64,000 nucleotides of DNA from the NCBI RefSeq assembly GCF_016901995.1, contig NZ_JACJLE010000018.1:1-64000 (forward strand), in the 5' to 3' direction. Shown here one piece after another: positions 53,528-62,711 of the stretch (within the stretch, counting starts at the first letter, position 1; every line of letters starts with the position of its first letter). The position numbers and the translations under genes are program-made. The notes beneath the pieces were generated by a model. It did no database searches. It saw only the letters and a list, made by a program, of their open reading frames with translations, and was not told the origin of the DNA. Source of the DNA: Bacteroides caecigallinarum (lineage in GTDB: Bacteria > Bacteroidota > Bacteroidia > Bacteroidales > Bacteroidaceae).

Positions 53528-55543
53528 ATGAACAGCAAACAAGTAATGAACCATGCTGCCGACAACATCCGTATTCTGGCAGCTTCAATGGTAGAAAAAG
53601 CTAAGTCAGGACACCCAGGTGGTGCTATGGGTGGTGCAGACTTTATCAACGTTCTGTATTCAGAATATCTGCAGTACGACCCTAAAAATCCTAAATGGGA
53701 AGGAAGAGACCGTTTCTTCCTCGATCCGGGACACATGTCTCCTATGCTGTATTCTCAATTGGCTTTGGCCGGAAAATTCACTATCGACGAACTTAAACAA
53801 CTCCGTCAGTGGGGCTCACCTACTCCTGGACATCCAGAAGTTGACGTAGAACGTGGTATTGAAAATACATCCGGACCACTTGGACAAGGACATACTTTTG
53901 CTGTGGGTGCTGCTATCGCTGCAAAATTCCTTGCTGCTCGTACAGGTAACCCTACTTTCGCTAAAGAAACTATCTACGCATATATCTCTGACGGTGGTAT
54001 CCAGGAAGAAATCTCTCAGGGTAGCGGACGTATAGCAGGTCACCTTGGACTTGATAACCTTATCATGTTCTACGACTCTAACGACATCCAGCTTTCTACT
54101 GAAACTAAAGATGTAATGACTGAAGATACTGCCATGAAATACCGTGCATGGGGATGGTACGTTATTGAAATCAACGGTAATGACTGCGACGAAATCCGTA
54201 GGGCTCTTGACGCAGCTAAAGCTGAGACAAAACGCCCAACTCTTATCATAGGTAAATGTATCATGGGTAAGGGCGCACGTAAAGACGACAACTCTTCTTA
54301 TGAACACAATTGCAAGACTCACGGTGCTCCTCTTGGTGGCGATGCATACAAGAATACAATGATAAATCTTGGTGCTGACCCTGAAAACCCATTCGTAATC
54401 TTCGACGACGTAAAAGAACTTTACGCAAAACGTGCACAGGAACTTGAAACTATTGTAGCTGCAAGATACGAAGAAGAAAAAGCATGGGCTGCTGCAAATC
54501 CTGAAAAAGCTGCTCAGCTGAAAGAATGGTTCAGCGGTGCTGCTCCTAAAGTTGATTGGGCCGGAATACAGCAGAAAGCTAATGATGCTACACGTAACGC
54601 ATCTGCAACTGTTCTTGGCGCTCTTGCTGAACAGGTTCCTAACATGATCTGTTCTTCTGCCGACCTTTCTAACTCTGACAAGACTGACGGTTTCTTGAAG
54701 AAAACTCACGCATTCCAGTCAGGCGATTTCAGTGGAGCATTCTTCCAGGCTGGTGTTGCAGAACTTACTATGGCATGCTGCTGCCTTGGTATGGCTCTTC
54801 ACGGTGGTGTAATCGCTGCTTGCGGTACATTCTTTGTATTCTCGGACTATATGAAACCTGCAGTGCGTATGGCTGCTTTGATGCAGTTGCCTGTCAAGTT
54901 CATCTGGACTCACGACGCATTCCGTGTAGGTGAAGACGGTCCTACTCACGAACCTGTAGAACAGGAAGCACAGATCCGTCTGATGGAAAAACTGAAAAAC
55001 CACCACGGAAAGAACTCTATGCTTGTTCTTCGTCCTGCTGATGCTAAGGAAACTACTGAGGCTTGGAAACTTGCAATGGAAAACATCGACACTCCATCTG
55101 CATTGATCCTTTCTCGTCAGAACATCAACGACCTTCCTGAAGGTACAAATTATGCTGAAGCTGCCAAAGGTGGTTACATTGTAACTGATGCTGAAGGTAC
55201 TCCTGACGTTATCATGGTTGCTTCAGGTTCTGAAGTTTCTACACTTGTTGCCGGTGCTGAACTGTTGCACAAAGACGGTATCAAGACACGTATTGTTTCT
55301 GTTCCTTCTGAAGGTCTGTTCCGCAGCCAGAGCAAGGAATATCAGGAAAGCGTTATCCCGACTGGAGCTAAAGTATTCGGACTCACAGCAGGTCTTCCTG
55401 TAAACCTTGAAGGACTTGTAGGTCCTAACGGAAAGGTTTGGGGTCTTGAATCATTCGGTTTCTCTGCACCATACAAAGTATTGGACGAAAAACTGGGATT
55501 CACAGCAGAAAATGTATATAACCAAGTAAAAGCAATGTTATAA
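53528..55543 (+). CDS. tkt: Transketolase
   Basis: Transketolase moves two-carbon units between ketoses and aldoses with thiamine diphosphate in the pentose phosphate pathway. The 671-residue protein contains VEKAKSGHPGGAMGGADF (about 21-38) at the start, the ThDP motif GDGGIQEEISQG-like SDGGIQEEISQGSGR (about 155-169) with N of the metal site nearby, and THDAFRVGEDGPTHEPVEQ (about 459-477) in the Pyr domain. The single polypeptide has the full three-domain length. Here it takes up the xylulose 5-phosphate made by AraD. Its TAA overlaps the ATG of rpiB by one base. Codon use signals high expression. Confidence 0.96.
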   Translation: MNSKQVMNHAADNIRILAASMVEKAKSGHPGGAMGGADFINVLYSEYLQYDPKNPKWEGRDRFFLDPGHMSPMLYSQLALAGKFTIDELKQLRQWGSPTPGHPEVDVERGIENTSGPLGQGHTFAVGAAIAAKFLAARTGNPTFAKETIYAYISDGGIQEEISQGSGRIAGHLGLDNLIMFYDSNDIQLSTETKDVMTEDTAMKYRAWGWYVIEINGNDCDEIRRALDAAKAETKRPTLIIGKCIMGKGARKDDNSSYEHNCKTHGAPLGGDAYKNTMINLGADPENPFVIFDDVKELYAKRAQELETIVAARYEEEKAWAAANPEKAAQLKEWFSGAAPKVDWAGIQQKANDATRNASATVLGALAEQVPNMICSSADLSNSDKTDGFLKKTHAFQSGDFSGAFFQAGVAELTMACCCLGMALHGGVIAACGTFFVFSDYMKPAVRMAALMQLPVKFIWTHDAFRVGEDGPTHEPVEQEAQIRLMEKLKNHHGKNSMLVLRPADAKETTEAWKLAMENIDTPSALILSRQNINDLPEGTNYAEAAKGGYIVTDAEGTPDVIMVASGSEVSTLVAGAELLHKDGIKTRIVSVPSEGLFRSQSKEYQESVIPTGAKVFGLTAGLPVNLEGLVGPNGKVWGLESFGFSAPYKVLDEKLGFTAENVYNQVKAML

Positions 55544-55977
55544 TGAAAATAGTAGGACTAGCATCCGATCATGCAGGATTTGAACTGAAACAGTATGTTA
55601 AGCAGTGGTTGGAAGCAAAAGGATTAGAATACAAAGATTTTGGAACTTACTCTACTGAAAGTTGCGATTATCCTGACTTCGCACACCCATTGGCAGAAGC
55701 TGTAGAGGCTGGCGAATGTTATCCTGGAATTGCAATATGCGGTAGTGGCGAAGGAATTGGCATCACACTAAACAAGCATCAGGGAATACGTGCAGCACTT
55801 TGCTGGATTCCTGAAATAGCTAAACTGTCACGCCAGCATAATAATGCAAACGTTCTTGTTATGCCTGGAAGATTTATTGACACTGAAATGGCAGACAAGA
55901 TTATGACAGAATTCTTCAATACTGAATTTGAAGGCGGACGTCATCAGAAAAGAATAGATAAGATTCCAGTAAAATAA
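55543..55977 (+). CDS. rpiB: Ribose 5-phosphate isomerase B
   Basis: RpiB interconverts ribose 5-phosphate and ribulose 5-phosphate. The 144-residue protein has the LacAB/RpiB start GLASDHAGFELKQ (about 4-16), the catalytic Cys and substrate loop AICGSGEGIGITLNKHQGIRAALC (about 65-88), and the LVMPGRFID segment (about 105-113). Its ATG overlaps the stop of tkt (TAATG), indicating coupled translation. It is the last gene of the pentose locus, followed by a terminator. Confidence 0.95.
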   Translation: MKIVGLASDHAGFELKQYVKQWLEAKGLEYKDFGTYSTESCDYPDFAHPLAEAVEAGECYPGIAICGSGEGIGITLNKHQGIRAALCWIPEIAKLSRQHNNANVLVMPGRFIDTEMADKIMTEFFNTEFEGGRHQKRIDKIPVK

Positions 55978-56000
55978 TCCTTGTCTTATAACAATATAAA

Positions 56001-56041
56001 AAATAGGAAGATAGCTGATATGGCTTTCTTCCTATTTTTTT
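56001..56041 (+). terminator. Terminator of tkt-rpiB
   Basis: AAATAGGAAG (56001-56010) pairs with CTTCCTATTT (56028-56037), followed by TTTT. Confidence 0.8.
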
Positions 56042-56084
56042 TCATATTTAGTTTTTAGATAAATCACAATAAATAGGAAAATCT

Positions 56085-56092
56085 TATCTTTG
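56085..56092 (+). promoter_or_regulatory. Promoter element of dnaB
   Basis: Perfect TATCTTTG followed by GCAA, 22 bases before the ATG of dnaB. The upstream half is not evident. Confidence 0.5.
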
Positions 56093-56114
56093 CAAAAAAA
56101 TTATACCATAGATA

Positions 56115-57677
56115 ATGGCTACTACACAGAAAAGACCCGCACGAACAACAAAGGTAAGTAAAGAAAAACTTACGGATGAATATGGACACCTTCAGCCTCA
56201 GGCTCCGGAGTTGGAGAAGGCTGTACTTGGTGCACTGATGATTGAAAAGGATGCCTACTCGCTTGTGAGTGAGATTCTTAAACCGGAATCTTTCTACGAG
56301 CACAGACATCAGCTGATTTATGCTGCCATAACAGACTTGGCTATACAGCAGAAACCTATAGACCTGCTCACAGTGACAGAACACCTGCGATTCATGGGAC
56401 ACCTTGACGAAGTTGGAGGTCCGTTCTATATCACACAGTTGAGCGGTATGATGGCATCATCTGCACATATCGAATATCACGCACGAATCATCGCACAGAA
56501 ATACCTTGCCAGAGAGCTTATAACTTTCACAAGCAACATTCAGAAAAAGGCTTTCGACGAGACAGAAGACGTGGACGACATTATGCAGGAAGCAGAAGGA
56601 CGTCTGTTTGAAATCTCACAGCAGAACATGAAGAAGGACTATACGCAAATTAACCCTGTGATACAGGAAGCGTATGAGATGCTTCGTACTGCAGCCGCAC
56701 GTACCGACGGTTTGAGTGGTCTGGCAAGCGGTTTCCACAAGCTCGACAAGATGACTTCGGGATGGCAGAACTCCGACCTTATCATCATTGCCGCACGTCC
56801 TGCGATGGGTAAAACTGCGTTCGTGCTTTCTATGGCCAAGAACATAGCCGTAAACAACAAGGTGCCAGTAGCATTATTCTCGCTTGAAATGAGTAACGTC
56901 CAGTTGGTTAACCGTTTGATTGTAAACGTATGCGAGATACCGGGCGAGAAAATAAAGAGCGGACAGCTAGCTCCATACGAATGGGGACAGCTGGACTATA
57001 AGATTAAGGAGCTGTATGATGCTCCTCTATATGTTGATGATACTCCTTCATTGTCAGTATTTGAGCTAAGAACAAAAGCGCGCCGTCTGGTTAGGGAACA
57101 TGATGTGAAAATCATCATCATCGACTACCTACAACTGATGAATGCCAGCGGTATGTCGTTCGGCAGCCGTCAGGAAGAAGTCAGCACCATATCACGTTCG
57201 CTCAAAGGTCTTGCCAAGGAATTGAACATACCTATCATAGCCCTGAGTCAGTTGAACCGTGGTGTGGAAAACCGTGAGGGAGTGGATGGTAAGCGTCCAC
57301 AGTTGAGTGACCTTCGTGAATCGGGAGCCATCGAGCAGGATGCCGATATGGTTTGCTTCATCCACCGTCCTGAATACTACAAGATATATACCGACGAAAA
57401 GGGTAACGACCTTCACGGTATGGCAGAAATAATCATAGCCAAGCACCGTAACGGTGCCGTAGGCGATGTTCTGTTACGTTTCCGTGGAGAGTTTGCAAGA
57501 TTCCAGAATCCTGAGGATGAAATGATTGTGCCACTGCCTACAGAAGAAAACGCGACACCTGTCATCCGCTCAAAAATGAATAAAGGAGGAAGTTCAGTAC
57601 CTCCCCCACCGGCAGACATGGCTCCGGCACAAGAAGGAAATCCATTTGGTGCACCGCTACCAGATGTACCTTTCTGA
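56115..57677 (+). CDS. dnaB: Replicative DNA helicase DnaB
   Basis: DnaB is the hexameric helicase of the replication fork. The 520-residue protein has the N-terminal collar domain (about 28-130, PELEKAVLGALMIEKDAY) and the RecA-type core: Walker A in AARPAMGKTAFVL (about 227-239), Walker B IIIIDYLQLM (about 331-340), EVSTISRSLKGLAKELNIPIIALSQLNRGVE (about 351-381), and HRNGAVGDVLLRF (about 440-452). The basic N-terminal tail and the Pro-rich C-terminus (after about 480) are variable. No intein is present. Single gene. Confidence 0.96.
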   Translation: MATTQKRPARTTKVSKEKLTDEYGHLQPQAPELEKAVLGALMIEKDAYSLVSEILKPESFYEHRHQLIYAAITDLAIQQKPIDLLTVTEHLRFMGHLDEVGGPFYITQLSGMMASSAHIEYHARIIAQKYLARELITFTSNIQKKAFDETEDVDDIMQEAEGRLFEISQQNMKKDYTQINPVIQEAYEMLRTAAARTDGLSGLASGFHKLDKMTSGWQNSDLIIIAARPAMGKTAFVLSMAKNIAVNNKVPVALFSLEMSNVQLVNRLIVNVCEIPGEKIKSGQLAPYEWGQLDYKIKELYDAPLYVDDTPSLSVFELRTKARRLVREHDVKIIIIDYLQLMNASGMSFGSRQEEVSTISRSLKGLAKELNIPIIALSQLNRGVENREGVDGKRPQLSDLRESGAIEQDADMVCFIHRPEYYKIYTDEKGNDLHGMAEIIIAKHRNGAVGDVLLRFRGEFARFQNPEDEMIVPLPTEENATPVIRSKMNKGGSSVPPPPADMAPAQEGNPFGAPLPDVPF

Positions 57678-57702
57678 TTTCATAAAAAAACTTTTATGCA
57701 GT

Positions 57703-57732
57703 CTTGTAAACCAAATATTTATATTAACTTTG
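57703..57732 (+). promoter_or_regulatory. Promoter of pheT
   Basis: CTTG at 57703-57706, an 18-base spacer and TAACTTTG at 57725-57732 followed by GCGC, about 38 bases before the start codon. Confidence 0.6.
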
Positions 57733-57769
57733 CGCATCATTCATAAAAATACATAAAAACATTATATAT

Positions 57770-60232
57770 ATGAATATTTCTTATAACTGGCTGAAAGAAT
57801 ATGTCAATTTCGATTTGACTCCAGATGAAGTAGCAGCCGCACTTACCTCAATCGGTCTCGAAACCGGAGGCGTAGAGGAAGTTCAGACTATAAAAGGAGG
57901 CCTCGAAGGACTTGTAGTAGGTGAAGTCCTGACTTGCGAGCCTCATCCAAACTCAGACCATATGCACGTAACTACAGTAAACTTGGGACAGGGAGAACCT
58001 GTACAGATAGTTTGTGGTGCAGCCAACGTTGCGGCAGGTCAGAAAGTAATAGTAGCAACTCTTGGAACAAAACTTTACGATGGCGACGAATGTTTCACCA
58101 TCAAGAAATCAAAACTCCGTGGCGTAGAGTCTAACGGTATGATATGTGCAGAAGATGAAATCGGAGTGGGAACAAGTCATGACGGTATCATAGTCCTTCC
58201 TGCAGACACTGTTCCGGGAACTCCTGCAAAAGAATATTACAATATAAAGAGCGAATATGTACTTGAAGTTGATATCACTCCAAACCGTTCGGATGCATGC
58301 TCACACTATGGTGTGGCTCGCGACCTTTATGCGTGGTTAATCCAAAACGGATACAAAGCAGAGTTGAAACGTCCTTCTATAGACTCTTTCAAAGTAGATA
58401 GCAACAATCTGAATATCGACATTGAGGTGGAAAACACTGAAGCATGTCCAAGATATGCAGGTGTCGCAATAAAGAATGTCACTGTAAAGGAAAGTCCTGA
58501 ATGGCTTCAGAACAAGCTTCGCCTTATCGGTGTCCGCCCTATCAACAATATCGTCGATATTACAAACTACATACTTCACGCTTACGGACAGCCAATGCAC
58601 TGTTTCGATGCAAACAAGATTAAAGGTGGCAAAATTGTAGTAAGAACTTGTGCTGAAGGTACAAAATTCGTAACTCTTGACGAAGTGGAACGTACTTTGT
58701 CTGAACGCGACCTTATGATTTGCAACGCAGAAGAACCTATGTGTATTGCCGGAGTATTCGGTGGCCTTGATTCAGGTACTACTGAGGCTACTACAGATGT
58801 ATTCCTTGAAAGTGCATACTTTAACCCTACTTGGGTTCGTAAGACTGCGCGCCGTCACGGACTTAGCACAGACTCTTCATTCCGTTTTGAACGTGGTATC
58901 GACCCTAATATCACTATCTATGCACTGAAGGAAGCTGCAATATTGGTGAAAGAACTTGCCGGCGGTGAAATAGCATCTGAAATCAAGGACAACTACCCTG
59001 CTCCTATCGCTGATTTCGCTATCGAACTTTCATACGATTATGTAAATACACTTATCGGAAAAGTTATCCCTGCAGAAACAATCAAGAGCATAGTAAGCAG
59101 TCTTGAAATGAAGATTGTGAACGAGACAGCTGAAGGTCTTTCTCTTCTTGTTCCTCCTTACCGTGTTGACGTACAGCGTCCATGCGACGTAGTGGAAGAT
59201 ATTCTCCGTATCTATGGATACAACAATGTAGAGATCCCTACCAGCCTGAAATCAAGCATCAACGTTAAAGGCGCTGAAGACAAGTCTGTTAAACTTCAGA
59301 ACATTGTTTCTGAACAGCTTGTAGGATGCGGATTTAACGAAATAATGAACAACTCGCTTACTGCAGCTGCTTATTACGAAGGACTTGAAACTTACAAGCC
59401 TGAAAACTTGGTTCGCCTGATGAACCCGTTGAGCAACGACTTGAACGTAATGCGTGCAACCCTGCTTTTCGGTGGTCTTGAAAGCATCCAGCACAATGCA
59501 AACCGCAAGAATGCAGATTTGAAATTCTTCGAATTCGGTAAATGCTACCACTTCAATGCTGAAAAGAAGAACCCTGAAAAGATTCTTGCCGCATATTCTG
59601 AAGAACTTCACCTCGGTATGTGGGTTACTGGTAAGCGCGTAAGCAATTCATGGGCACACGCAGACGAAAACTCATCTGTTTACGAACTTAAGGCATACGT
59701 TCTCAATATTTTCCGTCGTCTTGGTGTAAACTTCGGTGGCCTTGTATTCGGAAATCTTACAGACGATATCTACTCTGTAGCGATATCAGTACATACTCGT
59801 GGAGGAAAACTGTTGGCTACATTCGGAGTAGTAAGCAAGAAGATTCAGAAGGCATTCGATATAGACAATGAAGTTTATTTTGCCGACATCTGCTGGAACG
59901 AACTTATGAAATCAATCAAGGGCAACAGAGTAACTTACAAGGAAATATCTAAATTCCCTGCTGTTAAACGTGACCTTGCATTGCTTATCGACAAGAAAGT
60001 ACAGTTCGCTGAAATCGAAAAGATAGCTTACGAAACAGACAAGAAACTCCTGAAATCTGTTGAACTGTTCGACGTTTACGAAGGCAAGAACCTCGAAGCA
60101 GGCAAGAAGAGCTACGCAGTAAGCTTCATGCTTCAGGACGAGAATGCCACTCTGAACGATAAGCAGATTGACAAGTTCATGCAGAAACTTATCACTAACC
60201 TGCAGAATAAGCTTGATGCCAAATTGAGATAA
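57770..60232 (+). CDS. pheT: Phenylalanyl-tRNA synthetase beta chain
   Basis: PheT is the large subunit of the alpha2-beta2 enzyme that charges tRNA-Phe. The 820-residue protein has the N-terminal helix-loop start MNISYNWLKEYVNFDLTPDEVA, a tRNA-binding (EMAP-like) domain (about 40-155), the B3/4 editing domain (about 205-380, with QPMHCFDANKI near 278), B5 (about 410-480) and the C-terminal ferredoxin-like anticodon-binding domain (about 725-818, ISKFPAVKRDLALLIDK). pheS is not adjacent, as is usual in Bacteroidetes. Translation signals are normal, and the following small gene begins 19 bases on. Confidence 0.96.
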   Translation: MNISYNWLKEYVNFDLTPDEVAAALTSIGLETGGVEEVQTIKGGLEGLVVGEVLTCEPHPNSDHMHVTTVNLGQGEPVQIVCGAANVAAGQKVIVATLGTKLYDGDECFTIKKSKLRGVESNGMICAEDEIGVGTSHDGIIVLPADTVPGTPAKEYYNIKSEYVLEVDITPNRSDACSHYGVARDLYAWLIQNGYKAELKRPSIDSFKVDSNNLNIDIEVENTEACPRYAGVAIKNVTVKESPEWLQNKLRLIGVRPINNIVDITNYILHAYGQPMHCFDANKIKGGKIVVRTCAEGTKFVTLDEVERTLSERDLMICNAEEPMCIAGVFGGLDSGTTEATTDVFLESAYFNPTWVRKTARRHGLSTDSSFRFERGIDPNITIYALKEAAILVKELAGGEIASEIKDNYPAPIADFAIELSYDYVNTLIGKVIPAETIKSIVSSLEMKIVNETAEGLSLLVPPYRVDVQRPCDVVEDILRIYGYNNVEIPTSLKSSINVKGAEDKSVKLQNIVSEQLVGCGFNEIMNNSLTAAAYYEGLETYKPENLVRLMNPLSNDLNVMRATLLFGGLESIQHNANRKNADLKFFEFGKCYHFNAEKKNPEKILAAYSEELHLGMWVTGKRVSNSWAHADENSSVYELKAYVLNIFRRLGVNFGGLVFGNLTDDIYSVAISVHTRGGKLLATFGVVSKKIQKAFDIDNEVYFADICWNELMKSIKGNRVTYKEISKFPAVKRDLALLIDKKVQFAEIEKIAYETDKKLLKSVELFDVYEGKNLEAGKKSYAVSFMLQDENATLNDKQIDKFMQKLITNLQNKLDAKLR

Positions 60233-60250
60233 TATAAAACATATCATATT

Positions 60251-60472
60251 ATGAAAAATAAAAATGCCATACTGACAGTTGCACTTTATATTGAACTATT
60301 GTTCATCGGTATATCTTTAAATACACTGTTTCAAGAAGGAAATCCTTCATGGAAAATAATTTGTGCATCTATAGGCGGAGGTATTTTCCTGATATTGCTT
60401 ATCATTACGGCATACAGATTATTTAGAATAATCAGAAATAAAAACAACAAGAAACAAATAACAACAATATAA
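60251..60472 (+). CDS. Small two-helix membrane protein
   Basis: A 73-residue protein with two hydrophobic helices (about 6-25, AILTVALYIELLFIGISLNTL, and about 37-57, ICASIGGGIFLILLIITAYRLF), a short loop and a basic C-terminal tail RIIRNKNNKKQ. It lies between pheT and yebC in the same direction with gaps of 18 and 12 bases, so it is likely co-transcribed. I do not recognise it; the size, helices and spacing support a real gene. Confidence 0.65.
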   Translation: MKNKNAILTVALYIELLFIGISLNTLFQEGNPSWKIICASIGGGIFLILLIITAYRLFRIIRNKNNKKQITTI

Positions 60473-60484
60473 AATTATAAACCA

Positions 60485-61216
60485 ATGGGAAGAGCGTTTG
60501 AATATAGAAAAGCTGCCAAATTGAAAAGATGGGGTCACATGGCTAAGACCTTTACACGTCTGGGTAAACAAATCGCAATTGCTGTAAAAGCAGGTGGTCC
60601 TGAACCTGAAAACAACCCTACACTACGTTCTATCATCGCTGTCTGCAAGCGTGAAAACATGCCGAAGGACAACATCGAACGTGCTATCAAAAACGCACAG
60701 GGTAAAGACCAGAGCGACTACAAGAGCATGACTTACGAAGGATATGGTCCTCACGGAGTTGCTGTATTTGTTGATACTCTTACTGACAACACTACTCGTA
60801 CAGTAGCAGACGTTCGTTCAGTATTCAACAAATTTGCCGGTAACCTTGGAACTACAGGTTCACTTGCTTTCTTGTTCGATCACAAGTGTGTATTCACTTT
60901 CAAGAAGAAAGATGGTCTTGACATGGAAGAACTTATCCTCGATCTTATCGACTACAACGTAGAAGATGAATACGACGAAGATCCGGAAGAAGGAACAATC
61001 ACTATCTACGGTGATCCTAAGAGCTACTCTCTTATCCAGAAACACCTTGAAGAATGTGGTTTCGAGGATGTCGGTGGTGAGTTCACATACGTACCAAACG
61101 ATTTGAAAGAAGTTACTCCTGAACAGCGCGAAACTATCGACAAGATGGTAGAACGTCTTGAAGAATTCGACGATGTGCAGAATGTTTACACTAACATGAA
61201 GCCGGAAGAAGAGTAA
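60485..61216 (+). CDS. YebC/PmpR family DNA-binding or translation-associated regulator
   Basis: A 243-residue protein of the YebC/TACO1 family, studied as a transcription regulator and, more recently, as an aid for ribosomes at proline stretches. The conserved N-terminus GRAFEYRKAAKLKRWGHMAKTFTRLGKQIAIAVKAGG (about 2-38), the CKRENMPKDNIERAIKNA segment (about 58-75) and the three-domain length are typical, as are the acidic DEYDEDPEEG stretch and the EFTYVPNDLKEV end. It is probably in one operon with pheT. Which of the two roles holds here is not known. Confidence 0.93.
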   Translation: MGRAFEYRKAAKLKRWGHMAKTFTRLGKQIAIAVKAGGPEPENNPTLRSIIAVCKRENMPKDNIERAIKNAQGKDQSDYKSMTYEGYGPHGVAVFVDTLTDNTTRTVADVRSVFNKFAGNLGTTGSLAFLFDHKCVFTFKKKDGLDMEELILDLIDYNVEDEYDEDPEEGTITIYGDPKSYSLIQKHLEECGFEDVGGEFTYVPNDLKEVTPEQRETIDKMVERLEEFDDVQNVYTNMKPEEE

Positions 61217-61235
61217 TCATTCTTAATGATAATTA

Positions 61236-61284
61236 CAAAAACAGATTTCGCATAAAGTTTTCTTCGTGTGAAATCTGTTTTTTT
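61236..61284 (+). terminator. Terminator after yebC
   Basis: AAAACAGATTTCGCA (about 61237-61251) pairs with TGTGAAATCTGTTTT (about 61267-61281), with a T-run after it. Confidence 0.8.
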
Positions 61285-61308
61285 ATAATAAGATAAAAAG
61301 CAAAAACG

Positions 61309-61548
61309 ATGAAAATAAACTACAGAACACAAGGAACATGCAGTTCATTTATCGAAGTTGAAGTAGAAAACAACAAGATTAAGGAAGTAAGCTTCACTGG
61401 CGGATGTAACGGAAATCTTAAAGGCATCTGCTCGCTCGTAAAAGGAATGGAAGTAAATGAAGTTATCTCTCGCCTTGAAGGTATCCGTTGCGGAAACAAG
61501 AACACTTCATGTCCAGACCAGCTTTGCAAGGCTTTGAAAAGCATGTAA
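61309..61548 (+). CDS. TSCPD domain-containing protein
   Basis: A 79-residue protein equal to a single TSCPD domain, the module also found at the end of some vitamin B12-dependent ribonucleotide reductases. Cys at about 9 (QGTCSSF), 28 (GGCNGNL), 36 (GICSLV) and the terminal NTSCPDQLCKAL segment (about 64-75) could bind a metal. The function of stand-alone TSCPD proteins is unclear. Its presence alongside nrdJ (2745), whose C-terminus here has a different zinc-ribbon, is worth noting, but the two genes are far apart. It has its own terminator downstream. Confidence 0.85.
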   Translation: MKINYRTQGTCSSFIEVEVENNKIKEVSFTGGCNGNLKGICSLVKGMEVNEVISRLEGIRCGNKNTSCPDQLCKALKSM

Positions 61549-61572
61549 TACAACTAAAACTATATAAAAAAT

Positions 61573-61620
61573 AAAGCAATGACTCTTATACACAACAATA
61601 GGTGTCATTGCTTTTCGTTT
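61573..61620 (+). terminator. Terminator of the TSCPD gene
   Basis: AAAGCAATGAC (61573-61583) pairs with GTCATTGCTTT (61604-61614) across a long loop and is followed by TCGTTT. Confidence 0.7.
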
Positions 61621-61701
61621 TATATATCCATTCTCATTATCTGTTTTCAGCAGTATCACTATTACCTTTTTGTAACAAATACAATTTTCACATAATAATA
61701 T

Positions 61702-61731
61702 ATTGAAAATAGATTGTTTTTACTATTTTTG
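61702..61731 (+). promoter_or_regulatory. Promoter of the cytochrome c maturation genes
   Basis: ATTG at 61702-61705, 18 bases, then TATTTTTG at 61724-61731 followed by GCAC, 50 bases before the start at 61781. An in-frame start at 61703 would lie inside this promoter and is rejected. Confidence 0.55.
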
Positions 61732-61780
61732 CACTCAAATACACAGAAACAACTTTCTTAAGACTTATAACGACACAAAA

Positions 61781-62686
61781 ATGGCGAAAAATATCTACCT
61801 GATATTATTATATCCTATAATGGCAGCTGTCATTATACAATATTTTGCAGGAAATTTCCCGTTCCATTTCTTTGAATTCCCACTGAATATTATTCTTGGG
61901 GCAATATGGATTTATTCCGTTTATATGCTCTTACGCAAAAATAACTGTACCAATAATATAACAAGAGTTCTTGTATCTCCCGAAACTACAGCATTCAGCC
62001 TTTTCTTGTTTGTTTGCGGAACACTCGTCATTGGAATGTTTCCACAACTGTCAGCTATAGAAGCAGAACAAAAAGAAGGAATTTTGGGACAACTTGGATT
62101 CTACAATTTCATGTCCTCATGGATTTTTGTATCGATACTGTTTATTTTGCTCTCACATCTTGCAGCCATAACCATAAGAGGATTTAAATCAAGGAAAAAG
62201 AAAAGATGGAGATTTCTGCTCAACCATGCCGGAGTATGGCTTGCACTCTTTGGCGGTTTCATGGGTAGCAGCGACATTATCACAGCAAGAATTCCCGTAT
62301 TTTTCGATAAAGAGAACAATGAAGCTCTGACTATGGAAGGCAAGCATTTTTACCTTGACTACGACCTGCAGCTGACAGGTTTCGATGCGGATTACTATCA
62401 GAACGGAATGCCCAAAAGCTACGTAGCGGAGGTAAAAGTTTCTGACAGACATTCCGGGAATTCATCACAAATAAGTCTTGAAGTAAACCACCCTTACGAA
62501 TATAAATTTGGTGAAGACATATATCTGGTTAGCTACGATACACGCAGCGACAAGCCACAATACTGTGTCCTGCAGATAGTACGTCAGCCATGGAAGTATA
62601 TCCAGCTCATAGGTATAATAATGACAATAGCCGGAGCTGTAGGAATGTTTATCGGAGGGCCACAAAAACAGACTTCAAAGCAGTAA
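61781..62686 (+). CDS. ResB-like cytochrome c biogenesis protein
   Basis: 301 residues, with about four membrane helices (around 5-24, 33-52, 70-88 and 110-135), a periplasmic domain (about 175-265) and a final helix at about 271-291 (IQLIGIIMTIAGAVGMFIGG). The two-part layout and the segment with NHAGVWLALFGGFMGSSD, LDYDLQLTGFDADYYQNGMPKSYVAEV resemble ResB-type proteins, in which the periplasmic part interacts with apocytochrome. The next gene is ccsA; ResB and CcsA together move heme across the membrane and attach it to CxxCH motifs (system II). The protein is smaller than Gram-positive ResB, as is usual in Bacteroidetes. Confidence 0.8.
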   Translation: MAKNIYLILLYPIMAAVIIQYFAGNFPFHFFEFPLNIILGAIWIYSVYMLLRKNNCTNNITRVLVSPETTAFSLFLFVCGTLVIGMFPQLSAIEAEQKEGILGQLGFYNFMSSWIFVSILFILLSHLAAITIRGFKSRKKKRWRFLLNHAGVWLALFGGFMGSSDIITARIPVFFDKENNEALTMEGKHFYLDYDLQLTGFDADYYQNGMPKSYVAEVKVSDRHSGNSSQISLEVNHPYEYKFGEDIYLVSYDTRSDKPQYCVLQIVRQPWKYIQLIGIIMTIAGAVGMFIGGPQKQTSKQ

Positions 62687-62711
62687 CAATAACCCTTATA
62701 ACTATAAAAAA

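Noticed and set aside
53816-54709. 297-codon open frame on the minus strand within tkt
   Set aside because: Antisense to a clear transketolase gene; composition (Ser/Phe/Cys-rich) is that of a shadow frame.
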